NCBI GenBank assembly: GCA_026193675.1
Contig: JAPHSO010000315.1
Coordinates: forward strand, 1-5,440
Reading direction: 5' to 3'
DNA length: 5,440 bases
DNA from: Gammaproteobacteria bacterium
GTDB lineage: Bacteria > Pseudomonadota > Gammaproteobacteria > Thiohalomonadales > Thiohalomonadaceae
Below, in pieces: positions 1 to 5,180 of this stretch. A model generated the notes under the pieces. That model was not told where the DNA came from. It ran no database searches and saw nothing but the letters and a program-made list of their open reading frames with translations. The position numbers and the translations under genes were made by a program. Within the stretch, counting starts at the first letter, position 1. Every line of letters begins with the position of its first letter.

Positions 1-195
1 ACGTCTGAGGGTGCGCTCACTATCGGCATATTTGTTTGTATCACGTTCAAGCTCCTGTTGGAGTCCCTGAATACGTTGTTGAAGTGCCTTGAGCTCGGTC
101 GCTTTGGTCGCAGCATCGTCGGTCTCACCATTGGCAACAGTGATGCCGGCCACAGCAAGTGCCAATCCGATAAGCGCCTGCCTAAAATAGAGAAT
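1..195 (-). CDS. envC: EnvC-like murein hydrolase activator, N-terminal part (cut by left edge)
   Basis: Only the first 65 codons are in the window. Seen: a positively charged start (residues 1-5, Arg5), a hydrophobic run (about 8-21, LIGLALAVAGITVA) and a probable cleavage site near Ala-Asn-Gly (21-23), which together form a Sec signal peptide. Then comes a charged, Gln/Glu/Lys-rich coiled-coil start with heptad-like leucines (about 34-65, ELKALQQRIQGLQQELER). Known: EnvC is a periplasmic protein with an N-terminal coiled coil and a C-terminal degenerate LytM domain; it activates the amidases that split septal peptidoglycan, and its gene commonly follows gpmI. The C-terminal domain lies outside the window, so the name rests on signal peptide, coiled coil and context. 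The start is odd. The frame is open back to the gpmI stop but holds no ATG, GTG or TTG before TTG at 165-163, which would cut away the signal peptide's charged end. ATT at 195-193, 7 nt behind AGGAGG, is the best start. ATC at 216-214 is a poorer alternative. Confidence 0.66.
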   Translation of the reverse strand, partial: MLYFRQALIGLALAVAGITVANGETDDAATKATELKALQQRIQGLQQELERDTNKYADSERTLRR

Positions 196-202
196 GAAGC
201 GT

Positions 203-208
203 CCTCCT
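203..208 (-). promoter_or_regulatory. Ribosome binding site AGGAGG of the EnvC-like gene
   Basis: A perfect AGGAGG on the minus strand lies 11 bases beyond the gpmI stop codon and 7 bases before ATT (195-193). It is the strongest Shine-Dalgarno sequence in the window and is the main reason for choosing the non-canonical ATT start. Its closeness to the gpmI stop suggests that the two genes share one transcript. Confidence 0.75.
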
Positions 209-219
209 GTGGAGATGGG

Positions 220-1791
220 CTACTCCATCCCTTCCAGGGTCTGTTGAGTTGTGACCAGTGAGTGGCCATTCATCTCAGTAGGTATATCCAGCCCCATCAG
301 ATCGAGCATCGTTGGTGCGAGGTCTGCAAGGGTACCACCATGATCAAGCAGGATGTCGCGGTTGCCGACATAGATCAGTGGCACCGGATTGGTGGTGTGG
401 GCTGTGTGTTGTTGTCCACTTTCATCATCAAACATCTTCTCTGCATTGCCGTGATCGGCAGTGATGAGCATGGCGCCATCGGTCTTTTTAAGGGCGGTCT
501 CAATTCTCCCCAGACATTGATCGAGCGCCTCTAGCGCAATTACTGTGGCGTCAAAATTGCCGGTATGACCGACCATATCGGGATTGGCAAAGTTGCAGAT
601 GATGGCATCATATTTGTCACTCTCAATCGCCTCAATCAGGCGATCTGTCAACTCTGGCGCACTCATCTCTGGCTGTTGGTCGTAGGTGCTCACATCGGGA
701 GAGTTAATGAGAATTCGATCTTCCCACTCAAAAGGCTCCTCACGTCCACCGTTGAAGAAGAAGGTGACGTGAGCATACTTTTCTGTTTCGGCGATACGCA
801 GTTGACGCATACCCAGACTCGAGATGTACTGCCCAAAGACATTATTCAATCGCTCCGGCGGGAAGGCGACCGGCACATCGTAGCTAGAGCTATACTCGGT
901 AAGGCTCACAAAGATGCCCAGTTTGGGGGTGTATTTGCGCTTAAAATCGTCAAAATCATCCTCAATAAAGGGTCTGGTAATTTGACGCGCGCGATCTGAC
1001 CGGTAGTTCATGAAGATGATGGCATCGCCATCCTCAACCTGAATCCGCTTGCCATTTTCAGTAATCGCTGTTCCCAGAACAAACTCGTCGTTCTCACCCC
1101 GCTCGTAGGCCATCTCAAGTGCTTCTGAGCCGCTAGTTGCGGTGAACTCGGCGTCACCATTGGTGATCAGATCATAGGCGGCCTCGATGCGTGGCCAGCG
1201 ATGGTCTCTATCCATCGCGTAATAGCGACCGATGATGGAGGCGATCTGACCATGTCCGAGCGATGCGAAGGTCCGTTCCATCTTTTCAATCGATTCGGCA
1301 GCGCTCTTGGGTGGCGTGTCACGTCCATCGAGAAATGCGTGCAGGTAGACTTTGGTTGCGCCACGTTCAACTGCCAGTTTGGCCATGGCGTGGATATGTT
1401 CTTCATGGCTATGGACTCCACCTGGGGAGAGCAGTCCCAGGATATGCACAGCCTTATCGCTGTTTACCGCAAGGTCCACAGCATCAGTGAGTGTCGCGTT
1501 ATTGAAGAAAGAGCCGGTTTTGACAGAGCGGCTGACACGGGTGATCTCCTGATAGACTACGCGGCCGGCGCCAATGTTGAGATGACCCACTTCAGAGTTA
1601 CCCATCTGTTCACTTGGGAGCCCCACTTCGGCGCCAGATGCCCGAATCAGATTATGGGGGCCCTCATTCCATAGGCGATCCCATACAGGAGTCTGGGCCG
1701 CAGCAACTGCATTCCATTCGCTCTTTTCAGAATATCCCCAGCCATCAAGAATCATCAGGATAATGGGGCGATGAGGCTCATTACTATTCAT
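220..1791 (-). CDS. gpmI: 2,3-bisphosphoglycerate-independent phosphoglycerate mutase
   Basis: Interconverts 3-phosphoglycerate and 2-phosphoglycerate in glycolysis and gluconeogenesis through a phosphoserine enzyme; a cytosolic, Mn-dependent member of the alkaline phosphatase superfamily. The 523-residue protein is full length (E. coli GpmM is about 514) and collinear with the family. Visible motifs: metal ligand Asp16 in MILDGWGY (13-20); nucleophile Ser66 in GNSEVGH (64-70); substrate-loop motifs HAFLDGRDTPP (151-161) and IGRYYAMDRD (187-196); EKYAHVTFFFNGG (337-349); second metal-site ligands Asp405 and His409 (DMVGH), Asp446-His447 (DHGN) and His465 (HTAHT). No catalytic residue is missing. 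The ATG at 1791-1789 fits the family N-terminus, although no clear Shine-Dalgarno precedes it. The EnvC-like gene follows 24 bp after the stop, the usual gpmI-envC pair. The gene diverges from the arsR operon across a shared 215-bp control region. Confidence 0.98.
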   Translation of the reverse strand: MNSNEPHRPIILMILDGWGYSEKSEWNAVAAAQTPVWDRLWNEGPHNLIRASGAEVGLPSEQMGNSEVGHLNIGAGRVVYQEITRVSRSVKTGSFFNNATLTDAVDLAVNSDKAVHILGLLSPGGVHSHEEHIHAMAKLAVERGATKVYLHAFLDGRDTPPKSAAESIEKMERTFASLGHGQIASIIGRYYAMDRDHRWPRIEAAYDLITNGDAEFTATSGSEALEMAYERGENDEFVLGTAITENGKRIQVEDGDAIIFMNYRSDRARQITRPFIEDDFDDFKRKYTPKLGIFVSLTEYSSSYDVPVAFPPERLNNVFGQYISSLGMRQLRIAETEKYAHVTFFFNGGREEPFEWEDRILINSPDVSTYDQQPEMSAPELTDRLIEAIESDKYDAIICNFANPDMVGHTGNFDATVIALEALDQCLGRIETALKKTDGAMLITADHGNAEKMFDDESGQQHTAHTTNPVPLIYVGNRDILLDHGGTLADLAPTMLDLMGLDIPTEMNGHSLVTTQQTLEGME

Positions 1792-1849
1792 AGTTGTATC
1801 GTCAAAAACTCAATCTTCGTGTTGTCAAAATGGTATCAGCGTATTAAAG

Positions 1850-1859
1850 TATTCGAATA
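1850..1859. promoter_or_regulatory. 10-bp palindrome TATTCGAATA, possible operator
   Basis: A perfect palindrome containing abutting ATTC and GAAT half-sites, centred about 45 bp before the predicted arsR start of transcription and flanked by direct copies of TAAAGTA. ATTC/GAAT half-sites are known for SqrR-type ArsR proteins, where they are separated by 8 bp. Here the spacing is zero, so binding by the neighbouring ArsR protein is only a possibility. Confidence 0.3.
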
Positions 1860-1886
1860 AAGTACTGCTTTCCGAGTAGTTTATTG

Positions 1887-1892
1887 TATAAT
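1887..1892 (+). promoter_or_regulatory. Candidate -10 box TATAAT for the arsR operon
   Basis: A perfect sigma-70 TATAAT about 115 bp before the arsR start. The hexamers 16 to 18 bp upstream (for example ACTGCT or CTGCTT, 1864-1870) match TTGACA poorly, so the promoter may depend on an upstream activator or be intrinsically weak. Transcription would begin near 1899 and leave a leader of about 108 nt. Confidence 0.5.
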
Positions 1893-1940
1893 GATTTGCT
1901 GTTGCATGGCAGCCGCAGATAGAGAAATTGTTCAGTTGAT

Positions 1941-1959
1941 ACACTAATTTTTTAAGTGT
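1941..1959. repeat. Inverted repeat ACACT-N9-AGTGT in the arsR leader
   Basis: Five-base arms separated by nine AT-rich bases, located about 50 bp before the arsR ATG and downstream of the candidate promoter. The arms are too short and too AT-poor in flanking support to act as a terminator. The position would suit an autoregulatory operator, but arms this short can arise by chance. Confidence 0.25.
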
Positions 1960-2006
1960 TGTTGATTGACTCTATACCGACTAAATATTTTAGGATCCAA
2001 TTGTTC

Positions 2007-2321
2007 ATGAGTAATGCCGATTCAAACCTGATTACCAATGATGAAGACGTAAATCGTGCTTCGCGCTCACTTAAGGCAATGTCTCATCCGCTACGCCTCA
2101 AGATTCTTTGCACTCTCGGTGAACAAGAGGTGAGTGTACAGGACATTGTAGAAAGGGTTGGAACTTCGCAAAGTAATATCTCCCAACATCTGGCTATTTT
2201 ACGCGACAAGGGGATCCTTGCCTCACGCAAAGATGCCAACCGCGTCTACTATAGAATGGTCGATGCCCGTACACTCAAACTGATCGAGATGATGCGCGAC
2301 CTGTTCTGCAGCACCAATTAA
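2007..2321 (+). CDS. ArsR-family winged-helix regulator, SqrR/BigR/YgaV-like dithiol type
   Basis: A small 104-residue DNA-binding repressor, expected to be a cytosolic dimer. Seen: SLKAMSHPLRLKIL (21-34), the ArsR signature helix; a helix-turn-helix at about 44-71 with recognition helix SQSNISQHLAILRDKG (54-69); and a beta wing at about 72-84 (SRKDANRVYYRM). The metal-site motif CxC of classical ArsR is absent (residues 41-46 are EVSVQD). Only two cysteines exist: C35 in the second helix and C101 in the last helix. Known: SqrR, BigR, YgaV and HlyU sense persulfides or oxidants through a cysteine pair at these positions, also 66 residues apart. Inference: this protein senses reactive sulfur and controls itself and the downstream rhodanese-grxC genes. 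Start: ATG at 2007, with AGGA at 1993-1996 somewhat far upstream; TTG at 2001 and upstream TTG codons are alternatives. The rhodanese gene begins 41 bp after the stop. Confidence 0.93.
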   Translation: MSNADSNLITNDEDVNRASRSLKAMSHPLRLKILCTLGEQEVSVQDIVERVGTSQSNISQHLAILRDKGILASRKDANRVYYRMVDARTLKLIEMMRDLFCSTN

Positions 2322-2362
2322 TCTGCTGTCTCTCCCTTTTATAACAAATTTAAGTTGTGTTC

Positions 2363-2815
2363 ATGGATCGTCTCCTCGAGTTTTCAATAAATCACTGGGA
2401 TTTAGTTGTAGCCCTTATTATCATCCTGATGATGATGTTTGGCGGCGGTATCATGCGCCGGATTCGAGGTTACAAAGAGGTGGTTGCCTTTGATGCTGTA
2501 GCCCTGATGAATCGTCAAGATGCTATCTATGTCGATGTCCGGGAAGATAAAGAGTATGCAGAGGGTCATGTTCTCGACTCAATTCATATTCCCCTCGGAC
2601 AGTTGATTAACCGTATTACTGAACTCGATAGCTACCGAGCTCAACCGATCATTGTCGGTTGTCGTAGTGGTAACCGTTCTGCCATGGGCTGTGCTCGTCT
2701 ACGTAAGCAGGGATTTGAGCAGGTCTATAATCTTAAGGGTGGAATTCTCGCCTGGCAGAATGCCAATCTTCCGCTTGAAAGTGGTACTAAACGCAAGAAA
2801 AAACGTAAAGGTTAA
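2363..2815 (+). CDS. Membrane-anchored rhodanese-domain protein (YibN-like)
   Basis: A single-domain sulfurtransferase tethered to the inner membrane. Seen: one hydrophobic segment (about 13-31, DLVVALIIILMMMFGGGIM) followed by arginines (RRIR), implying that the rhodanese domain faces the cytoplasm. The rhodanese fold covers about 40-138, with VDVREDKEYAEGHV (57-70), the active loop CRSGNRS (100-106) with catalytic Cys100, and LKGGILAW (124-131). The C-terminus is strongly basic (KRKKKRKG, 143-150). Known: rhodaneses carry a cysteine persulfide and pass sulfane sulfur to thiol acceptors. Position between the regulator and grxC matches E. coli yibN, upstream of grxC-secB-gpsA. The six-residue active loop is intact, so sulfur transfer is plausible. 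Substrate unknown. Start: ATG at 2363; the in-frame GTG at 2357 would add two residues. No strong Shine-Dalgarno favours either. Confidence 0.93.
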   Translation: MDRLLEFSINHWDLVVALIIILMMMFGGGIMRRIRGYKEVVAFDAVALMNRQDAIYVDVREDKEYAEGHVLDSIHIPLGQLINRITELDSYRAQPIIVGCRSGNRSAMGCARLRKQGFEQVYNLKGGILAWQNANLPLESGTKRKKKRKG

Positions 2816-2842
2816 CTAACATCCACAGTTAACTCATTATTT

Positions 2843-2846
2843 GGAG
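2843..2846 (+). promoter_or_regulatory. Ribosome binding site GGAG of grxC
   Basis: GGAG lies 6 bases before ATG 2853. The longer reading frame from TTG 2841 would contain this site within its own first codons, so the ATG is preferred. Confidence 0.7.
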
Positions 2847-2852
2847 TCTCAT

Positions 2853-3110
2853 ATGCCTACTGTTGTTGTCTACTGCACTACCCACTGTCCCTACTGCACT
2901 CGCGCCAAGGCGCTACTCGACAAAAAAGGAGTTGAGTACAATGAGATCAATCTGGATGTGCAGCCCGATAAGCGCGTCGAGATGGAGAGCTTGAGTGGTC
3001 GTACCTCCGTACCTCAAATCTTCATTGACGATTTCCATGTCGGTGGTTTTGATGACATGGTCGATCTCGATATGGATGATGAACTCGATCCAAAGCTTGG
3101 GATCGCCTAA
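2853..3110 (+). CDS. grxC: Glutaredoxin 3
   Basis: A small cytosolic thiol-disulfide oxidoreductase that uses glutathione to reduce disulfides and glutathionylated proteins. The 85-residue thioredoxin-fold protein is close to the E. coli length (83). Visible: dithiol active site CPYC (12-15) after the first strand VVVYCTTH; the cis-proline motif TSVPQIFID (51-59, Pro54); and the glutathione-binding GGFDDM (64-69). An additional cysteine, C8, precedes the active site. The C-terminus is acidic (DLDMDDELD, 71-79). It sits 37 bp behind the rhodanese and 51 bp before secB, in the order yibN-like/grxC/secB/gpsA conserved in gammaproteobacteria. Co-transcription with the rhodanese suggests that it could reduce persulfide or mixed-disulfide products. 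This role is inferred. Confidence 0.96.
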   Translation: MPTVVVYCTTHCPYCTRAKALLDKKGVEYNEINLDVQPDKRVEMESLSGRTSVPQIFIDDFHVGGFDDMVDLDMDDELDPKLGIA

Positions 3111-3146
3111 ATTAGGCACTACCAATATCTTAATAAAAATACAGCT

Positions 3147-3152
3147 GGGGAG
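3147..3152 (+). promoter_or_regulatory. Ribosome binding site GGGGAG of secB
   Basis: A purine-rich GGGGAG ends 9 bases before ATG 3162 and 6 bases before the overlapping in-frame TTG 3159. It supports translation from this spot; ATG is preferred by codon strength. Confidence 0.6.
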
Positions 3153-3161
3153 TGACCATTG

Positions 3162-3650
3162 ATGAGTGAAGAGCAGCAGGCGAACGAGCAGGGTAATCCA
3201 GAGGGTGAACAGAAGTTCACCATTCAACGTACTTACGTAAAAGATATCTCATTTGAGACGCCCAACTCTCCTGTAGTCTTTACCGAAAAGTGGGAACCTG
3301 AACTTAATGTAGAGCTTAACTCTCAAGCCAATTTGCTCAATGAGGGACTCTATGAGGTTGTCCTCAATGTAACGGTAACTGCCAAACAGGGTGATAAGAC
3401 AGCCTATCTGGTGGAGGCTCAGCAGGCGGGTATTTTTGAGATTAGTGGTTTTGATGAGCAGCAGATGGGGCATATGATCCACAGCTACTGTCCAACCATC
3501 CTATTCCCCTATGCTCGTGAGGTTGTGGGAGATCTGGTTGCCCGCGGTAGCTTCCCTCAGTTCAATCTAGCCCCGGTTAATTTTGATGCACTTTATGCGC
3601 AGCATCTGCAGCAGAATGCGGCTGAGGCAGCAGAACAACCTATCCACTAA
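3162..3650 (+). CDS. secB: Protein-export chaperone SecB
   Basis: A cytosolic homotetrameric chaperone that keeps preproteins unfolded and delivers them to SecA at the Sec translocon. The 162-residue protein (E. coli 155) has the full family pattern: FTIQRTYVKDISFETPN (19-35), WEPELNVELN (44-53), YEVVLNVTVTA (64-74), VEAQQAGIFEISGF (84-97), YCPTILFPYARE (109-120) and the hallmark RGSFPQFNLAPVNFDALY (128-145). The N-terminal tail (1-18) is polar and Glu/Gln-rich; the C-terminal tail (about 146-162) is Ala/Gln-rich, as is usual. The frame also permits TTG at 3159, one codon earlier, but ATG is chosen. Fourth in the operon, 24 bp before gpsA. SecB is essentially confined to Proteobacteria, which supports the taxonomic reading of the window. 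Confidence 0.98.
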   Translation: MSEEQQANEQGNPEGEQKFTIQRTYVKDISFETPNSPVVFTEKWEPELNVELNSQANLLNEGLYEVVLNVTVTAKQGDKTAYLVEAQQAGIFEISGFDEQQMGHMIHSYCPTILFPYAREVVGDLVARGSFPQFNLAPVNFDALYAQHLQQNAAEAAEQPIH

Positions 3651-3674
3651 TTATTAAGGGATAGGACGGCTATT

Positions 3675-4691
3675 GTGACAACCACACAGAGCCATAACCA
3701 GCGTAAAGTATCGGTTCTTGGAGCAGGTTCCTGGGGGACTGCACTCGCGATCCAGTTTGCACGGAACGGTCTTCCCACACAGCTATGGGGACGCAACCCT
3801 GAACGAATAGAGGAGATGGCCAGCGCCCGCTGCAATCCTCAATATCTTTCTGATATCACCTTTCCGGAACAGCTACAGGTGAGCTCTGATCTGGAATCGG
3901 TTGTTCGAAATGCCGATATCCTGCTAATTGCAGTTCCTAGCGGTGTCTTTCGTCAAACCCTGGAATCAATCAGAGACTATATTCCAGGAAATTGTCTGGT
4001 GACCTGGGCCACCAAGGGTCTTGAGCAGCAGAGTGGAAAACTATTGCATCAGGTCTTTGCGGAGGTGTTGGGTGATAGTCGAGAGTGTGCTGTTGTTTCC
4101 GGCCCCACTTTTGCCAAAGAGGTCGCTCTGGGCCTGCCTACAGCGGTAACTGTTGCCTCTAAGAGCGAATCACTCGCCGAGCAGATCGCCGGGGCACTGC
4201 ATGGTGAATCATTCCGCGCCTATACCAGTCAGGATCTGATCAGTGTTGAGCTGGGGGGCGCCTGCAAGAATGTTTTGGCCATTGCCGCCGGTATTTCGGA
4301 TGGGCTCGGTTTTGGCGCCAATGCTCGCGCGGCCCTGATCACCCGTGGACTGGCCGAGATGGTACGACTTGGAGTGGCCTTGGGTGGCCAGCCAGAAACG
4401 CTGATGGGGTTGGCAGGTCTTGGAGATCTGGTTCTCACCTGTACCGATAATCAGTCACGCAATCGTCGTGTCGGATTGGGGCTGGGTGAAGGTCGATCGC
4501 TTGCAGAGATTACTGAAGAGATTGGTCAGGCGGTTGAGGGGGTGAAAAGTGCTCCAGAGATCCACCGAGTCGCGATGAGGCTCGGTGTCGATATGCCGAT
4601 TGCCGAGCAGGTCTATCGAGTGCTCTATGAGGGGCTTCCTGCGGCTGATGCGGTTGGACAACTTCTTGAGCGCGCCCCGAAGTCAGAATAG
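3675..4691 (+). CDS. gpsA: Glycerol-3-phosphate dehydrogenase [NAD(P)+]
   Basis: Reduces dihydroxyacetone phosphate to sn-glycerol 3-phosphate, the backbone precursor of phospholipids; cytosolic. The 338-residue length matches E. coli GpsA (339). Seen: Rossmann dinucleotide motif GAGSWGTAL (16-24); VPSGVFR (87-93); ATKGLE with conserved Lys114 (112-117); SGPTFAKE (142-149); catalytic Lys198 in VELGGACKNV (191-200); GFGANARAALITRGLAEM (212-229), which carries the phosphate-binding Arg; and GLAGLGDLVLTC (245-256). All expected catalytic residues are present. The start is GTG at 3675, preceded by AGGA (3663-3666) with 8-nt spacing; no in-frame ATG occurs before the Rossmann motif. It is the last gene of the apparent operon and ends one base from the stop of the opposing trmL. 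In E. coli the next gene is cysE, which is missing here. Confidence 0.98.
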   Translation: MTTTQSHNQRKVSVLGAGSWGTALAIQFARNGLPTQLWGRNPERIEEMASARCNPQYLSDITFPEQLQVSSDLESVVRNADILLIAVPSGVFRQTLESIRDYIPGNCLVTWATKGLEQQSGKLLHQVFAEVLGDSRECAVVSGPTFAKEVALGLPTAVTVASKSESLAEQIAGALHGESFRAYTSQDLISVELGGACKNVLAIAAGISDGLGFGANARAALITRGLAEMVRLGVALGGQPETLMGLAGLGDLVLTCTDNQSRNRRVGLGLGEGRSLAEITEEIGQAVEGVKSAPEIHRVAMRLGVDMPIAEQVYRVLYEGLPAADAVGQLLERAPKSE

Positions 4692-4692
4692 C

Positions 4693-5157
4693 TCAACCTA
4701 GATCGCTAAAGCCGGTCTGGCGTAACGCCTCATAGAGGATAACCGCAGTGGCGTTGGAGAGATTCAGGCTGCGGCTGTTAGATAACATCGGGATCCTGAT
4801 CTTTTGCTCATCGCCAAGAACATCCAGAACCTCGTCGGGAAGACCTCGTGTCTCAGGCCCCATCAAAATAGCATCACCATCTCGGTAATTAACCTCAGAA
4901 TAGAGTTTTGTCCCCTTGGTTGTGCAGCCAAAAATTCGTCCCGGTTGGACCTGTTCGATGAATGCATTGAGATCCGGGTAGAGTTTTACCTCGGCAAATT
5001 CGTGATAGTCGAGACCGGCGCGCCGCAGCTTTTTATCATCAAATTCAAATCCCAGAGGCTCAATCAGATGGAGCTGACTTCCGGTATTGGCACAAAGGCG
5101 GATTATATTTCCGGTGTTGGGTGGTATTTCCGGCTGGAATAGTACTGTGTGAATCAT
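4693..5157 (-). CDS. trmL: tRNA (cytidine/uridine-34 2'-O)-methyltransferase
   Basis: A SPOUT-class, trefoil-knot methyltransferase that uses S-adenosylmethionine to methylate the wobble ribose (position 34) of two tRNA-Leu isoacceptors in E. coli. The 154-residue protein (E. coli 157) aligns throughout: PEIPPNTGNIIRLCANTG (9-26, motif 1, with Asn14 and Arg20), LRRAGLDYHEF (44-54), the knot motif GPETRGLP (100-107) and SRSLNLSNA (128-136). It is a minimal single-domain enzyme without the RNA-binding extension of TrmH. The start ATG at 5157-5155 fits the family, though no good Shine-Dalgarno is visible upstream. It converges on gpsA and diverges from pyrD with a 23-bp gap, so its promoter must overlap the start of pyrD. 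Confidence 0.97.
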   Translation of the reverse strand: MIHTVLFQPEIPPNTGNIIRLCANTGSQLHLIEPLGFEFDDKKLRRAGLDYHEFAEVKLYPDLNAFIEQVQPGRIFGCTTKGTKLYSEVNYRDGDAILMGPETRGLPDEVLDVLGDEQKIRIPMLSNSRSLNLSNATAVILYEALRQTGFSDLG

Positions 5158-5180
5158 ACGAGATGGTGTAGCATTTACCC

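Larger units (their letters stand above)
1792..2006. promoter_or_regulatory. Divergent control region between gpmI and arsR
   Basis: This 215-bp AT-rich gap separates two divergent transcription units and should hold both promoters. For the plus strand there is a consensus TATAAT (1887-1892) without a good -35. For the minus strand a weaker overlapping candidate is TACAAT (1888-1883) with CTGCCA (1912-1907) at an 18-bp spacing, which would make the two promoters overlap. A minus-strand TTGACA (1828-1823) has no matching -10. Symmetric or repeated elements include the 10-bp palindrome TATTCGAATA (1850-1859), two direct copies of TAAAGTA (1845-1851 and 1858-1864), and ACACT-N9-AGTGT (1941-1959). 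No intrinsic terminator or RNA gene is apparent. Functions are inferred from position only. Confidence 0.6.

Noticed and set aside
58..261. Plus-strand 67-codon frame across the envC-gpmI junction
   Set aside because: The minus strand carries a signal peptide plus coiled coil and the gpmI C-terminus here, which explains the sequence better.
565..999. Plus-strand 144-codon open frame opposite gpmI
   Set aside because: It lies entirely within the well-supported gpmI gene, has no recognisable domain and no Shine-Dalgarno; it is an antisense shadow.
1201..1674. Plus-strand 157-codon open frame opposite gpmI
   Set aside because: It mirrors conserved gpmI catalytic segments on the other strand and shows no family resemblance; long antisense frames are common opposite conserved genes.
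1823..1828. Perfect minus-strand TTGACA as a -35 for gpmI
   Set aside because: No acceptable -10 hexamer occurs 16-18 bp downstream, so it is not called as a promoter.
2811..2834. Two copies of GTTAACT (2811-2817 and 2828-2834) between the rhodanese gene and grxC
   Set aside because: The copies are only 7 bases in AT-rich spacer, and the first overlaps the stop codon; no terminator-like T-tract or known site. Probably chance.
4719..4729. GGCG-TAA-CGCC hairpin near the end of trmL
   Set aside because: A four-base stem inside coding sequence without a following T-tract; too small to be a terminator.
5080..5135. Repeated TTCCGG motifs near the start of trmL
   Set aside because: They encode the repeated Asn-Thr-Gly and Pro residues of the conserved TrmL N-terminus, so protein sequence explains them.
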